Both the position numbers and the translations under genes were made by a program. From Diprion similis (taxonomy: Eukaryota > Arthropoda > Insecta > Hymenoptera > Diprionidae): 64,000 nucleotides of DNA. The stretch covers positions 17,307,501 through 17,371,500 of the forward strand of contig NC_060114.1 of assembly GCF_021155765.1 (NCBI RefSeq), given 5' to 3'. Below the pieces are notes generated by a model. That model saw nothing but the letters and a program-made list of their open reading frames with translations. It was not told the origin of the DNA and did no database searches. Shown in pieces: positions 38,341 to 51,150 of the stretch. Within the stretch, counting starts at the first letter, position 1. The number at the start of each line of letters is the position of its first letter.

Positions 38341-38830
38341 CACAGACAACATGGCGGCGAGACGAGTGATCAGCTGATCGTAGGGATATTCGATCTTGTG
38401 TAAAAAATCGATCTCTTGATTGATTCGGAATCGGACGTGTGAAAATCGATTCTACCAAAAATCTAAGGGCAAAAGATCGATCTTTTCATGTTTCGTGACC
38501 ATTAAAAGCCAAACTCCAAGCCAAGCGAAGCGAATAAACAAAATCCTAACCTCAATGTCTACTGTCTACTCTCCGCTCTAGGTATTCTTTGTTCTAATCG
38601 TTCTCGGAGTCTAATATTTTCACGTGTCTCAGTATAATAAGATTTTTCATTGTGTTATCAGAACTCGGAACCCGCAACCCTGAAGCAGGTAAACGAATCG
38701 ATTCCCGCTTATAAAACTCGATTCTCTCGAAAATCAAAGACTGGAGAATCGATACGAAAGATCGATTTTTCTCGCCAAAAAATCGATTCAGAATCGAACA
38801 CTGAGGCCAATTGCGCAAAAATTAACGCAC
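38341..38830. promoter_or_regulatory. Promoter-like region with ATGGCGGC and clustered ATCGAT
   Basis: ACATGGCGGCGAG at 38349 is YY1-like. Seven or so ATCGAT words follow within about 400 bp (for example near 38407, 38443, 38478, 38697, 38749, 38761 and 38780), several in the form AATCGATT or GATCGATC. ATCGAT is the core of the DREF/DRE element in insect promoters. No gene start could be tied to it. Confidence 0.3.
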
Positions 38831-39946
38831 AGAAAACATTGAGCCAGTGTCTGCGGAGACTTTATTTTGTTATTTCAAGTTTATGTGCGATTAGGCGTCA
38901 CCGTTGTTATTATCAATATTATTACCACTAATGGTATATTTTTTTTTTTTTTAATTTTATTTTAGTCATGAGAAATTGGAACGGGAATGACGATAGAAAG
39001 AAGGAAAGAGGCATCGATAAATAATTAAGGTGTAACAATAAAGATGTTACCAATATGTATATTGCGTAAAAAATTTATTTATATAGCGTCGACACGCTAC
39101 ATATTTTCACGTGAGTAAGAAACCTTCAGCAAGTTATACTCGACGACGACGGCACTCGGTGTAATTGCCGAGCGAATACAGGTATAATATTTCCAACGGT
39201 AACAAGGCATAAAATCGATAAAATAGCCTAGGCACTAGATATAGTCGAAACTAGAGTAATTCCTATCAATCTACGTACGCGGGAGTATGTATGTATTTAC
39301 CTATGCGTGTGCGTACCTACGGCGGTACCTACATCATATATTTTTGCTTTCGATATCATTATATATTATACACGTTACGCGATAACTTTATATTTTCACT
39401 GTTTACCCCGCACAAATTATGGTCATTATATTACACGTGCGACTCGTACACGTACATATATAAATCAGTGTATAACATATATTACCTACTTACATAAAAT
39501 GTATATATATACATATACAATATATCCATGTATACTATGTAATTATCTTCGAAAGTCTGATGATGTGTATCGTTATTAATGCCTAATTTTACTCGGGCAG
39601 GCACAACGTATTGCTTTTCTGTAAACACTCTAAAGATAATCCGTTCTATATGTATATGGTACATACGTATACATATATAATATGTATAATTGCTTTTCGA
39701 AATGGAAAAAAGGGGCAACAGTGATATTCGTGGGTATTATTACATACATTACTGTTATGCTATACATTGCACATTATACGCTATCTATATGTATGTGTAT
39801 GTATGCTCGCTAATGGAGGTGCAGGCAGGTATTTATTTTAAATATTCTTAGAACACGGTGAAACTTTTATTCAGCAATTCAAAACCAGACGAAATCGAAT
39901 GTCTAAAGTTTCCGATATTTGTTGCACCCATTTTTTAGTTCGTTCG

Positions 39947-40020
39947 TTTTTTTTTTTTTTTTTTTTTTGTTCTACTTATTATTTCTTTTTCAGGTGGGTT
40001 TTTTTTTTTTTTTTTTTTTT
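39947..40020. repeat. Two poly-T tracts
   Basis: T runs of 22 bases at 39947-39968 and 39999-40020 surround a T-rich spacer. On the minus strand these are poly-A tracts, as left by retroposition, but no element body was identified. Confidence 0.85.
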
Positions 40021-40230
40021 GTTTGTTTGTTTGTGCTTAAGTTTGTTTCTTTTTTAGTATTTTTATTTGTTTTGAAAATCATAGATAAAAGAAAAAAAAA
40101 TACCGTGGAGCAAAACCGATCGATCTCTAATATCGTTTACAAATACATATATTTGTTAAGGTATCGATGTATTCATTGACAGATATTTCCCACGAGTTAT
40201 AAAAATATGTTAACCGTATTGTGCACACAT

Positions 40231-40264
<34 letters not shown>

Positions 40265-40267
40265 TAT
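40231..40267. repeat. (AT)n microsatellite
   Basis: A TA dinucleotide run with one G interruption. Confidence 0.85.
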
Positions 40268-41102
40268 CTGCGACGACATTCACATTTCTTCGATATATAT
40301 ATATATCGCTAGTGTGTGTCTACAAAAGCGTGTTCCAAAGTTGGTAAGAGGATACATGCGTGTGTGCGTGGAACCGTCTGTGAATCATAATATTTACAAT
40401 TTTGAATATTGCCGTAAACGTATAATGTGAGCATATAGAGGTATAATTATTGCTTATATATGTACAAATTGTGGCGAAAAGTTTGACGAAACTTAAGTCA
40501 AAGAAAAGGAAGAAAGAAAATACCAAGAAATATATTGGTATTAAGAAAAACCTGACTAATCGAAACGCACGAACTACGCAAATTGGATCACGACTCGTGT
40601 TTAATAATTGGCACCTGGCAAAATAGGAACAACGTGTGGTAAAAAATTAAAGGAAATAGAAAAAAAAAAAAAAATGAGCTAACGATATTAATTGAGAACG
40701 AAAATACACGAGTTGTTGAATGAAGATAAAAAAAAAAAAAAAAAAAAGGAAGAAAAAACACCATTCTCAAGATGTAAAAATATTCACATATATATTGTCG
40801 TGAAATGAGAATCGACCTGGAAACGGGGTCGTGTATCACAAAACATGACTGTACACATCGAGAACACATTAATGATTATAATGTGTATATAAGTAAACCA
40901 GTACAAAGATCTTGCCCAGTTTTCGCAGTATGGTTCGCCAACTGTGTTTACTCCATTGTTTTATTTCTTTCCCTTTCGTTTCATTCCTTCTCCTCCACTC
41001 CCCCGCCCCTTTTTTCTCTTTTTTTTCCTTATTTTTTTTTTTTTTTCTTCACCTCTTAGTTTCTGTTTTTTTCTTCTTCTTCTTGTTTTTGTACTAATTT
41101 TT

Positions 41103-41106
<4 letters not shown>

Positions 41107-41140
<34 letters not shown>
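41107..41140. repeat. (CT)n microsatellite
   Basis: A pure CT run of 17 units, GA on the minus strand. It would be a GAGA-factor-type site if functional. Confidence 0.9.
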
Positions 41141-41144
<4 letters not shown>

Positions 41145-41280
41145 CATTATAATTATATATATTTTTTTTTCTTCTTTGAACATCTTTTCTTTTTCTGCGT
41201 ATCTCCTTCGATCTAACACGGTCACAGTCTCTTTCGCCACGGCGACGACGCGACTCCTAGTTTACTTTCCCGTCGCGCAG

Positions 41281-41317
41281 TATGTATGTATGTATGTATG
41301 TATGTATGTATGTATGT
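41281..41317. repeat. (TATG)n microsatellite
   Basis: Nine consecutive TATG units. Confidence 0.9.
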
Positions 41318-41668
41318 GAAGTATATGTACACAACTGTTGATCGTTACTTTCTATATTTCCATTCAAATTGTTCCTACAAACATTCCGGTTATCCCCCCG
41401 TAACCATCGTCTCAGCCCTTTTAGGTTATGTATATGTATATACATATATATGTATGTGTTCGGCTACGTATGTACGATATGAGACGTCGTCATCGCGTTG
41501 TCGAGAACGTAAATACATACCTACGTTCGTTGATATTTTCACAAATATTTCATATTCATACACCTCTTGCGTAAGTTATAAATAATAATAGTGTGCAATA
41601 TTATAATGTTACGATAAAAATAATTATGATGATTACTTCGCAGAGTTTACTTACTTACTCACACGCGT

Positions 41669-41716
41669 TATATATGTAATATATACATATATATATACAT
41701 ATATATATATATATAC
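41669..41716. repeat. (AT)n-rich microsatellite
   Basis: TA and TACATA units, imperfect. Confidence 0.75.
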
Positions 41717-42063
41717 GTACAAAGTATATCTCGAGGTTTCGCTGATTATTACAACCATACGCACCATGCATTGCATATGCACGTATATATTACATAATGC
41801 GTTACATGCCTTCCTTACATACCGCACCAACGCACGGTTATCAAAAGAATACCACCCTACGAATAGTCGTATGCAGATGTAGACGTATAAATGATAATTA
41901 TTACATCTATAATTATATACTACGTATACTAATATCAATCTACAAACCACGAGTGATGATCATTAATACGATGATAATGACCACGATGACGAGGTGGATG
42001 GTAAAATTGTGTTCAGGTATTTGTAAACTTGAAAAGTTGAAAAAAGAGGAAAGTTTAATCATG

Positions 42064-42142
42064 TAGTAGTAGTAATAATAATAATAATAACAATAATAAT
42101 AATAATGATAATCGTAATAATAATAGTGATAGTAATAATAAT
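42064..42142. repeat. Imperfect (AAT/AGT)n microsatellite
   Basis: Trinucleotide AGT and AAT units with CAA and GAT interruptions. Similar shorter runs lie at 42547-42594 and 42737-42755. Confidence 0.8.
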
Positions 42143-44032
42143 CACGGTGAAAGTTGTTACAATCAAGTTAAATTAAAAAGGCAAAACAACAAGTCTAACT
42201 TTTAAGAGTAAAACATAGACACTAAATATCCACTTTGTAGTGGTGCTGCAGGTACTAGGCCGGGGGGATGAACTTAAGTACCTTATTACCTTTCTAAAAT
42301 CAATCATACGTTTTCATTTGTTTGTTTTTTTTCCCTCAGATTTTCACTTTTTTCGGTTTCTTAAGTTTTGTTGTTGTTGTTGTTGTTTTTTGTTCTTGTT
42401 TTTCTTTTTGTTTTTGTTTTTCTTCTTCTTGTGTTTTCTGTACTTTTCTTCTTCCGTTGGATATCTCGTGTGAGGAAACTTTGGACAGAAGGTCCCGCAA
42501 AACATGTATGTACGAATATCACGAACGTAACAAACGCATTGATATAATAATAATAATAATGATAATGATCATAATAATAATAGTAACAATAATGTGCTTA
42601 AAGAGACTTGATATACATATAGAATATCGTATATAGGAATCACACGTTTATGTATAAGTATATATAAGTCTAATATAATAATATTAATTATATAAATTAT
42701 ACGTCGATTTCGAAACTGGTCACGCAAGGCGTATAATAATAATAATAATAATAACAATAGTGTGTATTGAGATTCGTGTTTACTATGCATAGTATATCAT
42801 ATACATTAGCTCGAATTCGATGCGGGAATTTGCGAGCCGAAGAAAAAAGATTGAATTTAAACTAGCGAATCTCGAGTCTCCTGATCCATCATCCGAATCT
42901 CTCTGTAACTCCCTCTCTCTTCCTCCTTCTTCTCTCCTTCTAAATTTATTCTCCCCTCGTGCTATACGTGTATCTAAGAAAGTCTAGACTCTACAAATGT
43001 AGGTGTTCATACATATTACGTGCATTGGGTACGTTGCGAGGAAGGATAATGTGCAGATTGATCTGAACCACACAGTACGGATCAGGGAGAAAACGGATCG
43101 AGGAGAGGAAAATAGAGAGAGAGAGGTAAGATGCAGGGGCAGTGTTGTGATTAGGTTACGCGGTTATAGTGTTAAGAAATGGCAAAAGGTCACTTCAATA
43201 AATAAAACGATATGACGATGCGATGACGACGACGGCGATATATGATGGCGATGACTATTGTGCTAATGAAGGAATGACGCCGAACGATAAAATCAAGAAT
43301 GTATGCGCACACGTGTTTATTCACGGGATTTTACCGCATTTACACGCCCAATTCAAGGAAATTGTCCGGATTTAAATTTCAGGATAATATAAGCCAATCG
43401 CACGAGAATTTCTCCGTGTCTGATTATAATTATTACTCCGTTGTGTATATATATATATATTCATACATTAACTGCATACAAAATTCAATCTAAACGAATC
43501 GAAGAAAACAAAAAGACAATCAATTCAATAAATTACTCGAAATAAAATGACGGAGGAAAACCTGTTTAGAAATCTTGTATTATTTTGTGGAAGACTTTAA
43601 TAGGCATACATCTGCGTATGAATTCCTTGGTATACAATTATGTTAATATATACAATCTCGAACCAGATTTTACGTCGAAATTCAAGTGCAGAATATCGAA
43701 GAGCTTGTGACGTAGAGTTGTTTCGAGGAATTTGAAAAAAAAAGAAAAAAAAAATCACGAAACGTCTGTTATAAAGTACCGAATTTCAATGATTATTTTT
43801 GTTTCGTTGCAATGTTTTTTTTTCTCTTCTGTTTGTTTGTTTTTTCTCCCTTGTAAAGAATAAAATATTTGATTTTTGGGCAGTTCTTTCGTGCGTAAGT
43901 ATGTATACATGCAATATATGCCACACATATATGCGTATTGCGCATACTTATCTTGTTATACACATACTTTCGAGAAGAACGGTTTTACATTATACAAAGA
44001 GGAAGCGTTGAAACTTACGATTAATAGATTGA

Positions 44033-44361
44033 GCGACCGACTGCGACTGCGCAATCGTTGTTGTCTTCAAGGCAGGCTGACCACCTCAAGTTTTCGGCTG
44101 TTAATCGCGACGTATGGAGGTTATGTACGTGTAGTGATTCGAAAAATGCGAGGCAAACTTTCATCGTCAACCGATTGATGACTAATGAAATGCTGCGAGC
44201 CACAATAATATAATTTAGGATCAATCCCCGTTCGATGCGGCAGTTTGATATCTCATTCCTCGTTTCGACGCGGTTGGCTCCCCTGCCTTGCAGACAAAAA
44301 TATTCAGAGTATATATCCTCGTCAACCAACAGAGTTGAATTACTTCGCGCATGCGCAGTCG
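44033..44361. repeat. Imperfect inverted repeat related to the 4.0 kb repeat
   Basis: CGACTGCGACTGCGC near 44037 and GCGCATGCGCAGTCG ending at 44361 face each other. Inner blocks CAAGGCAGG near 44079 and CCTGCCTTG near 44284 do the same. This suggests a degenerate foldback element just downstream of the REXO1-like gene. Confidence 0.45.
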
Positions 44362-44687
44362 TTCACTCATTGTCAGACTGTCAAATTTCACGCTTTCCTC
44401 TCCGTACATTATAATTCCAAGTATACATTATAACGTTATAGCGTACAAACACGACGGGATGATAATGATATAATGAGGGATGGTGGTGGGATGTAGGTAT
44501 CACAGTAATTGCAGCGCGTTTATAGCTATCTCAGTATTTCAAGGGGAATCGAAAAAAACGTGAAAAAAAAGATCATCATCATTGACAAAGGAAAATGAAA
44601 ATAAATTAAAAATATTCCCAAGTCCATATCCGCGCGTTTCCTCTGTATACGTCGACGGTGAACCGTAAACGTAAGATATAATTTAAA

Positions 44688-46426
44688 TTACCGAGAGATT
44701 ATGCGATCGGTCAGGTCACGACGTAGCCGCCATAGCATAAGTTCAGCGGCAGTCCTTGCGTCCTCTAGCGAGTCGTGGTGACCGGTTTGAATATCGCGTC
44801 TAAGCAACGCCCTAGCTAATGATTTGAGACTGCGCCGAAAGGGCAGTCCAAATTGATGTGGAAATGCTACACCGGTATCGACGCATGTGAAATGAAAAAT
44901 CCTAAGTGCTCTGAGATCGTTCTCGAGACCGTGACCAATGAGAACAGTATCGGCGTTAACGAATCCCATAATATCGCTCTGCACGTCGCGAAGCGATTTC
45001 GGCGATCGTGCCAAATCCTTAGCCGTGATGCCGCTGAACCTTGTGTTGTAGTCAATAATCTCAGCCTCGGGTTTGACGAGGGTGTCGTACACAAGTTTCC
45101 CGTCAATCCCTACAACCGTGACCTTAGCGAGTTCGAGACCGTTCCTGGTGAAGCACATCTCGCAGTCTAGTGCGTATATACCGTAACATCTGTCAGGTGG
45201 CGGCGTCTTCTTCGGCCTTGTGTGCACATAACCTCCAATGGGTCCGTTTATCCCCGGAGTAAGTCCGGTCCAGACGTGAAATTTCGCGGAAGTACATCCT
45301 CCGGCAACTTCCCCCGCACCGCAGCATGCCCACTTCCGATTGCTGAGCTTCCCCCAGTGATATACGCACCGCTCGGTGCTCAGGTACTCCCCAGTGTCCC
45401 AGCTCACCTGGAAGCCCCTGGAGCACCTGGTGCATGTCCGTTCCAGCCCGCCGTAGGCGATGTCCGATGACGACGACGAGGCCGAAGAAGACGAGTTTCC
45501 CAACGGCGAACCGCCGTCCGCAATGTCCGAGGCCTTGTCGCTGCAGTCCGAGCTCTCCGGCTCCACGTCCGAGCTCTCGAGTGAGCTGGCGCTGCAGTGT
45601 CCGCTGTCCTCGCTGCGCTCGGCCCTGTCAGCCCTCTCGGCAGTCCAGGAGGCGGCGATCTCGCTGTAAGTCTTACCCCGCGCCGGGACGAATTCTCGAG
45701 CGTTGGCGTCGAGGTTCGGAGGAGCCCGGAAGTTGATTTCATCTTTGAATATAATCGCGCGACCGGGGCATTCGGCCCCCTCGATAGGGTAGCCCATGGC
45801 GATGAGCTGATCGTATGGGATGACGTAGTGTCGCAAGAGTGCCTCGATTTCCGCGTCGCGGAGGTTGAGCTTCGCGTAGAGTTTGCTGGCGTCGTGATGG
45901 TCCTCGGCTTGGCCGGCTTGGGACTTTCGGTTTTTCCCCAAGGCACAGTTCCCGTTTCTCCCACCGACGGCAGCGCCACCGCCGCTAGCGCCACCAGCGT
46001 CAGTTGCGCCTGACGGACGATTTCTCCGGATCCCCGGAGGCGTGCTGCTTGGACTTCCGCTGGAAGTTTCTCCGCCGCTGCTGTTACCGCTGCTGCTACC
46101 GCTGCTGCTGCTGCTACTGCTGTTGCTGCTGTTTTTGCTGCTGTTGTTGCTGTTGCTGCTCGAGGCAATCGGGGATGCCACTTCCACGTCCCGCGGCGTT
46201 CTAGTTCGATTTTTCCTCTGTCGACGGCTCAGGATCTTCCGGTTTCGTTTGGCCGGTGTTGGCGACGCGACGTCCCCGACTCCGGGTTTACTTCTCGATG
46301 ATACGGGTAAAGATCCGCTGCACTCCGATCGAGACTCCCCGCCGATGATGGGGACCCCATCCTCCCCGTCGCCGTCGCCGCCACAGTCACCGCCTGGGTC
46401 CAGTTCTTCCGGGGCGAAGTCGCAAT
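44688..46426 (-). CDS. REXO1-like DEDDh RNA 3'-5' exonuclease, 3'-terminal exon
   Basis: One long minus-strand exon of 579 codons ends at a stop at 44688. It starts at an acceptor-like CATAAAG|AT at 46426; reading back hits TGA without a Met, so earlier exons must exist and were not found. Order: acidic and basic low-complexity N-part, a Ser/Asn-rich tract, the segment LNLRDAEIEALLRHYVIPYDQL, a Cys/His zinc-binding module (CTRCSRGF, then CVYHWGKL, then a CC pair), then the DEDDh exonuclease. Catalytic residues are visible in ALDCEM (Asp, Glu), GHGLENDL (Asp) and HHDSLEDA (His, Asp). This matches the C-terminal half of REXO1/GOR proteins, nuclear RNA exonucleases; Drosophila prage belongs to this family. 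The coding exon is GC-rich compared with its surroundings. It is nested in the long TBL2 intron, same strand. Confidence 0.85.
46075..46160 (-). repeat. Coding AGC/AAC trinucleotide tract (poly-Ser/Asn)
   Basis: CTG-type triplets on the plus strand read as AGC and AAC codons on the minus strand and give a Ser/Asn-rich stretch of about 28 residues in the REXO1-like protein. It ends in GSSSGNSSGG. Length variation between individuals would be expected. Confidence 0.8.
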
Positions 46427-47923
46427 CTTTATGTCACACACAAAATATATATTCGTCAGTATTCGCTGGCTTTTTATAATAGTGTTAAACCCGCCTCTAA
46501 CCGTATATCATTATTATACATCCTATAGATTGTGTTTTTTTTTTTTTTCTAATCTAATCATCATCATTATCATCATCATTATTGTACAATATAATGCCAA
46601 GGGATTGTACAGATCTGGGCCCGCGGAGTGAACGTATTTTACCATAGACATTACAGATCGATTAACGAACGCCTATTAATCCAGTCGGAGACTAATGAAC
46701 GGTGAAACGATATTGGTATTGATTACAGAAATTCACACCACACATCATCACACGCAATGTATGTACCTGCATGCAAGTTTAATTCTACGTCCCACTTGAC
46801 GCACGCAACAAACTGCCGACTATCATCCTTTTTTTTTCTATTAGAAATCTCAACCGTCATTATATTTGTTCATGTTTAGGACAGGCCACTTGGCAAATAT
46901 CTATACACGCTGCATGTTATTACAATCATAAAAGAAAGCGATCGTCGTTTCACTCCTCCATTTCGAGTATGCCCTTGTTCAATCTTCACATAACGCCTTG
47001 TCACTTGTCATCCATACATGACACAAGAGGCATTTCAATCAATATCTGTGATAAGTGTGTACCGAAGTTACGTTTATGTATAATGATTGATGAGAAAAAT
47101 AAAAAAAAATAAAATAAAAAAACATCAGTATTGTTTGTAATCTCGAACTTTAGCACTCCATCCGCATGCTCTACGTGAATCAACAAACGTCTGAGAAAGT
47201 TTCCTCCGCATTTTTAAGATGTCACTATCCAAACGATCATTGGTCCGGAAGTAAGAGAGAAAAAAGTTATAAGAAAGTATGGATGGATGGCGGTATATGG
47301 ATGTAACCCGTTCCAGTGAAAGTGTACAATTACAGGAATCGTGACGTTAGCGATTTCCGGTTATTTGTTGACTTCTACATACAAGGAGTCTTGAACGGCA
47401 TACCCGAAATCGAATAAGTATTGCGGTCTAATAAATTAAATGTATATTAAATTAAAAGCGTCAGATGCGCGGCGGCTTCCAGATCATTAACGGTAGTCAA
47501 AAAGTTGCAAAAATTGTGAGAATTCGCTATTCCTACGCCCGTACAGCATCCATCGACCAAAGCATTCTCCTCTCACACGTTCAGTCAACGAACTCCGGTT
47601 TTCGTCCATGAACCTTTGCGTCTGGTAATCTCGAGACTAACATGCCAATATCCTGTCGAAATAAATCGATCCCGACCGAATCTGCGTGGTGCGCACGAAA
47701 GACAAAAAAAGATTTTTAAAAACAGAACAAAAACAAACTAAAAAAAAAAAAAACAAAAGAAAAAGAACGACCGTTGGAGAGACGATGAGATTCGCGATCA
47801 GTGCGGTGTATTATAATAATCGAAGAGAATGTAGGTACTAGTCGGTGTAGATAATTTCAGCGTCATGGCTGACGGTACTTATAAGAATCATTAGATTAGG
47901 ATCATACTGGCAGCAGATTGAAG

Positions 47924-48506
47924 TCAATGTCGCCCGTAACCAAAAAATGTGCAAGCTAGTGTCGTAAGTATAATGGAAAACATGATTAACCCCCGCGAAA
48001 TGATGGCTAAATAATGTCCGTCACGATTTTCTTGATCCCCGGAGTAGAATTTCTGTTTCCAATGCTGCATGGTACGGTGAACCATGTGAATCCACGGGGC
48101 AAACCTCTGAACAGCCTTTTCCCAAAAGTGCTTATATAGCATCAAATGATTTAGGATTAGATTGGAATTTGATCGTGCGAGGCGGAGGCCGATGATCTCT
48201 TCCATGCAGGAATCCGTGTGTAGTCGGTTCACCGACCTCGCCAAAGTGGACAGTTCGAAACTTTAATGTAAAATCATCGATTCAAAACCGTTTCGTTACT
48301 CGTTTGACAAAGGTCGAAAGGAAAGACCGATATTCGCATATCACGGTCTTTGGACCGAAGCGATTAAAGTGATGACATAGATTCGCCTTATGAATTGTGA
48401 GATGAATTCTCACAGTCCGCATTGATCCATCCATCAAACGGAGTTTTAAAAACTCTCCGTCGATAACTGGTTCGCAATTACACATCTCGACGCGTCTAAA
48501 CTGCAC
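47924..48506 (-). other. Pair of adjacent short ORFs, unrecognised
   Basis: Two minus-strand frames lie back to back: 48506-48282 (MQFRRVEMCNCEP, 74 codons) and about 48196-47924, starting MEEIIGLRLARS. The second has a hydrophobic C-terminal segment (RGLIMFSIILTTLACTFFGYG). They are in different frames and could be remnants of one older gene, a 5' exon region of the REXO1-like gene, or chance. Confidence 0.15.
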
Positions 48507-49864
48507 GCGTATATAAGATTAACATATATATGTGTATATACTTGTATACATGAAACAGGGCAGAAAAACAAATCGTTGCGAAAGGAAATTATCGACATCT
48601 ACCTAGATACGCTTTCAATCAGATCGAAATAACTGTTGGTATAACGAAATGAGCATCAACTCTGCTCTAGCATATCAGTGACGAGTCAGGCAATGAAGAA
48701 CGGTTCGTTAATTCAATGAACCTTTCAGTCGCGCCTGTTCGTCGCACGGTTTGAACCCTTTCTGCTCATAACCAACGGACCGGTCATCCGTTATCGACGG
48801 TACGAACGTTCAGCTGGACGGGTATAGAGGTTGCCTTCAAAAGGAGGTCACCCCCAAAGAGGTAAGAAGAAAAAAGTTGAAGGTTACGTTTGATCTGAAA
48901 TTTGTCACCGTGTGCCCAGCCATCCGCTGCAACCTTCACCATAAAATATCCGCAGCACATGGCACGTTGATACTGATGATTGTAACGATTCCGCAAAGAA
49001 ATTAGTAGCTTTTGTAAATGACCTTCAGTGAATCGTTTGGTTTAATCCTCTTTTCAAAATCTTTGCAAGTTCCGTAACACCAAAACCGAGTAGTAAAATT
49101 CACGGAAGAATATGGCGACAACGGTAACGGCAGTAAAACTATTTCGGACAAAATTTAAAGCCATTCGTCAGTAAGGCTTTTACCGTAACGGTAGTTTCAT
49201 TTCTCGGCAAACGCGTAGTCGCTCAATACCGTTACATAATTACGAAATCATTGTTGCCACTCGTCCCGGGAAAAGGAGCCAACTTGGAACACATCTAGCG
49301 TGACCAAATGGTGTCTGGCCCCGTTTGGAAGATTTGCAAAGTACCTACTTAATGAATCGACGCATCGATGATCGTGTGACGGTTGTTTATAGGTAGATAC
49401 ACACTTTATTCACATACGGTGAAATATAAGGATACGTTATACCCGAAGTCTTGCAGCCATTATAATTTTCGCACGTAAGTGACAATCAGTCAATTTCCAA
49501 AGATACGCTGAGCGACCGCGGCACCGACGACGATCTGCAGGTGTACCGATCAATTTTCACTCCTCAATATACTCAAGGTTACCTGCATCGCCTTTGACGG
49601 TCTCTGATACCACAAGTAATCAAACAGCCTCGAAAAATCTTACGAAACCGTTCGTTCGGTGCCGGCCTCCGCGATTCACGAGTAAACGCGTGTACCTCAT
49701 ACCTATACTTATGTAAATAAAATTCAACTGATTCAGCTGAGTAGTTAGACTCATGCAAGTCACGTAGGTGATTCCGTCCGCGGATCCTTGAGACTTGAAA
49801 AGGAAATTTTTTTCTTAATTTCCTAGAACCCATCACGGGTAGGCGATTAAGACCAGCATCGCAA

Positions 49865-49892
49865 CCTCCTCCTCCTCCTCCTCCTCCTCCAC
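49865..49892. repeat. (CTC)n microsatellite
   Basis: About nine CTC units, GAG on the minus strand. Confidence 0.9.
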
Positions 49893-51122
49893 CTACTCCT
49901 CGTCAATTCTCACATACATACACGTATCGTGCATAGAGATCAGATATATGATTCTGTTCCATCGACTCGCTATATATAATTGCCACGAAGATAAATGCGT
50001 CTGCATCAAAGGCAACAAGCACTTCGCACAGACTATCGAACGATCTGAATGATCTCATATCGAGAGGAGACTAAATCCCAGAACAATCGCGTGTCCCACG
50101 TTAGACCATGAAAGAAGAAAATGATGTCATAATAAGTATATACGTCTATTACAATTCTTGGTACCTATTAATGATAATCTGATAGATAGAATAGGCTTGT
50201 AGTCGCCGCTCTTTTGTCCCTGGATGTCGGCTGGCTTGAGGTGAGAGCAAGTTCAAGTTCAGAACAAGTATCTGGGGGTAACCGCAACCAGTCCAGTCAG
50301 GTCGGTGTTCTGCAGACACCTTATAGTTCCGCACCGTTCGCTTGTTCCATCATCGGTGCAGAATGAAGGCTCGATATATCCGAGAGGTCCGCGTGATCAT
50401 ACGGCAACGGCCTTCGGAGTTCTGTTGCTCGATTCTGAATGAGCACGTGCTCAGCTCTCTCTACCTACTGCTTAAGACTCAACGCCGAGTATGTATGTAC
50501 CTACCTACCTACACCAATGCTCTCCGTTTAATAATGGCAACTGCACAGGACTCCCGCATCGATGTCCCACACTGAGATACTTATGTATACTCTATCCACG
50601 ATATAAATAAGCCTGCATGATGAGTACGACGTTACAAAATCCCTTCAAAGACTTCCAATCGCCAACGACTTCGTATGAAGTTGATACTATAGACACATAA
50701 GCTGACCCCAGACTTTCCATCCCTAGAAACCTGATGCTTTTCCCTTTATCCCTTCTCGTCTAGGGTTGTTAAACGACCCTAAATGTACTCCATGTTAGTC
50801 TAACATGTACCGAAATCATGTCTACGTCTAACTATATACACTGACGACCCCTTACTAGTCTGATATAACATAATAAGGATTCGTATGATTCGTTACATCA
50901 TTTCGGTCCAAGCTCGTTCGATTTTCATGATTTTCATTTTATTGGTACTTGGAGGTCAGCCACCTTGTTAACCTTGTAATCAACGATTTTGTAGACTAGC
51001 GGCTGTTGGGCTGTTGATGAAAGGCAAGATGCGACACGAGGTATAACGTTGATACAAGAAATCCGTTTGCCTCGGCTGACTTCGCATCGGCGACGACGTT
51101 TACTCGAGTATAACACGACACG

Positions 51123-51150
51123 ACGAAGACGACGACGACGACGACGACGA
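51123..51150. repeat. (GAC)n microsatellite
   Basis: About nine GAC/ACG units in a GC-rich stretch. Confidence 0.85.

Larger units (their letters stand above)
29591..44687. other. Gene-poor TBL2 intron segment between the capping enzyme and the REXO1-like gene
   Basis: It holds the capping-enzyme 5' region (YY1-like GACGGCGGCCATT at 30072), the repetitive block at 34.1-34.9 kb, short repeats at 35.4-35.5 kb, the exon-like ORF at 36 kb, the promoter-like region at 38.3-38.8 kb, and a dense microsatellite and homopolymer zone at 39-43 kb. Confidence 0.5.

Noticed and set aside
45404..46168. 254-codon minus-strand ORF within the REXO1-like exon
   Set aside because: It is an Ala/Arg/Ser-rich shadow frame of the GC-rich coding exon. 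The exonuclease frame has catalytic motifs, this one has none.
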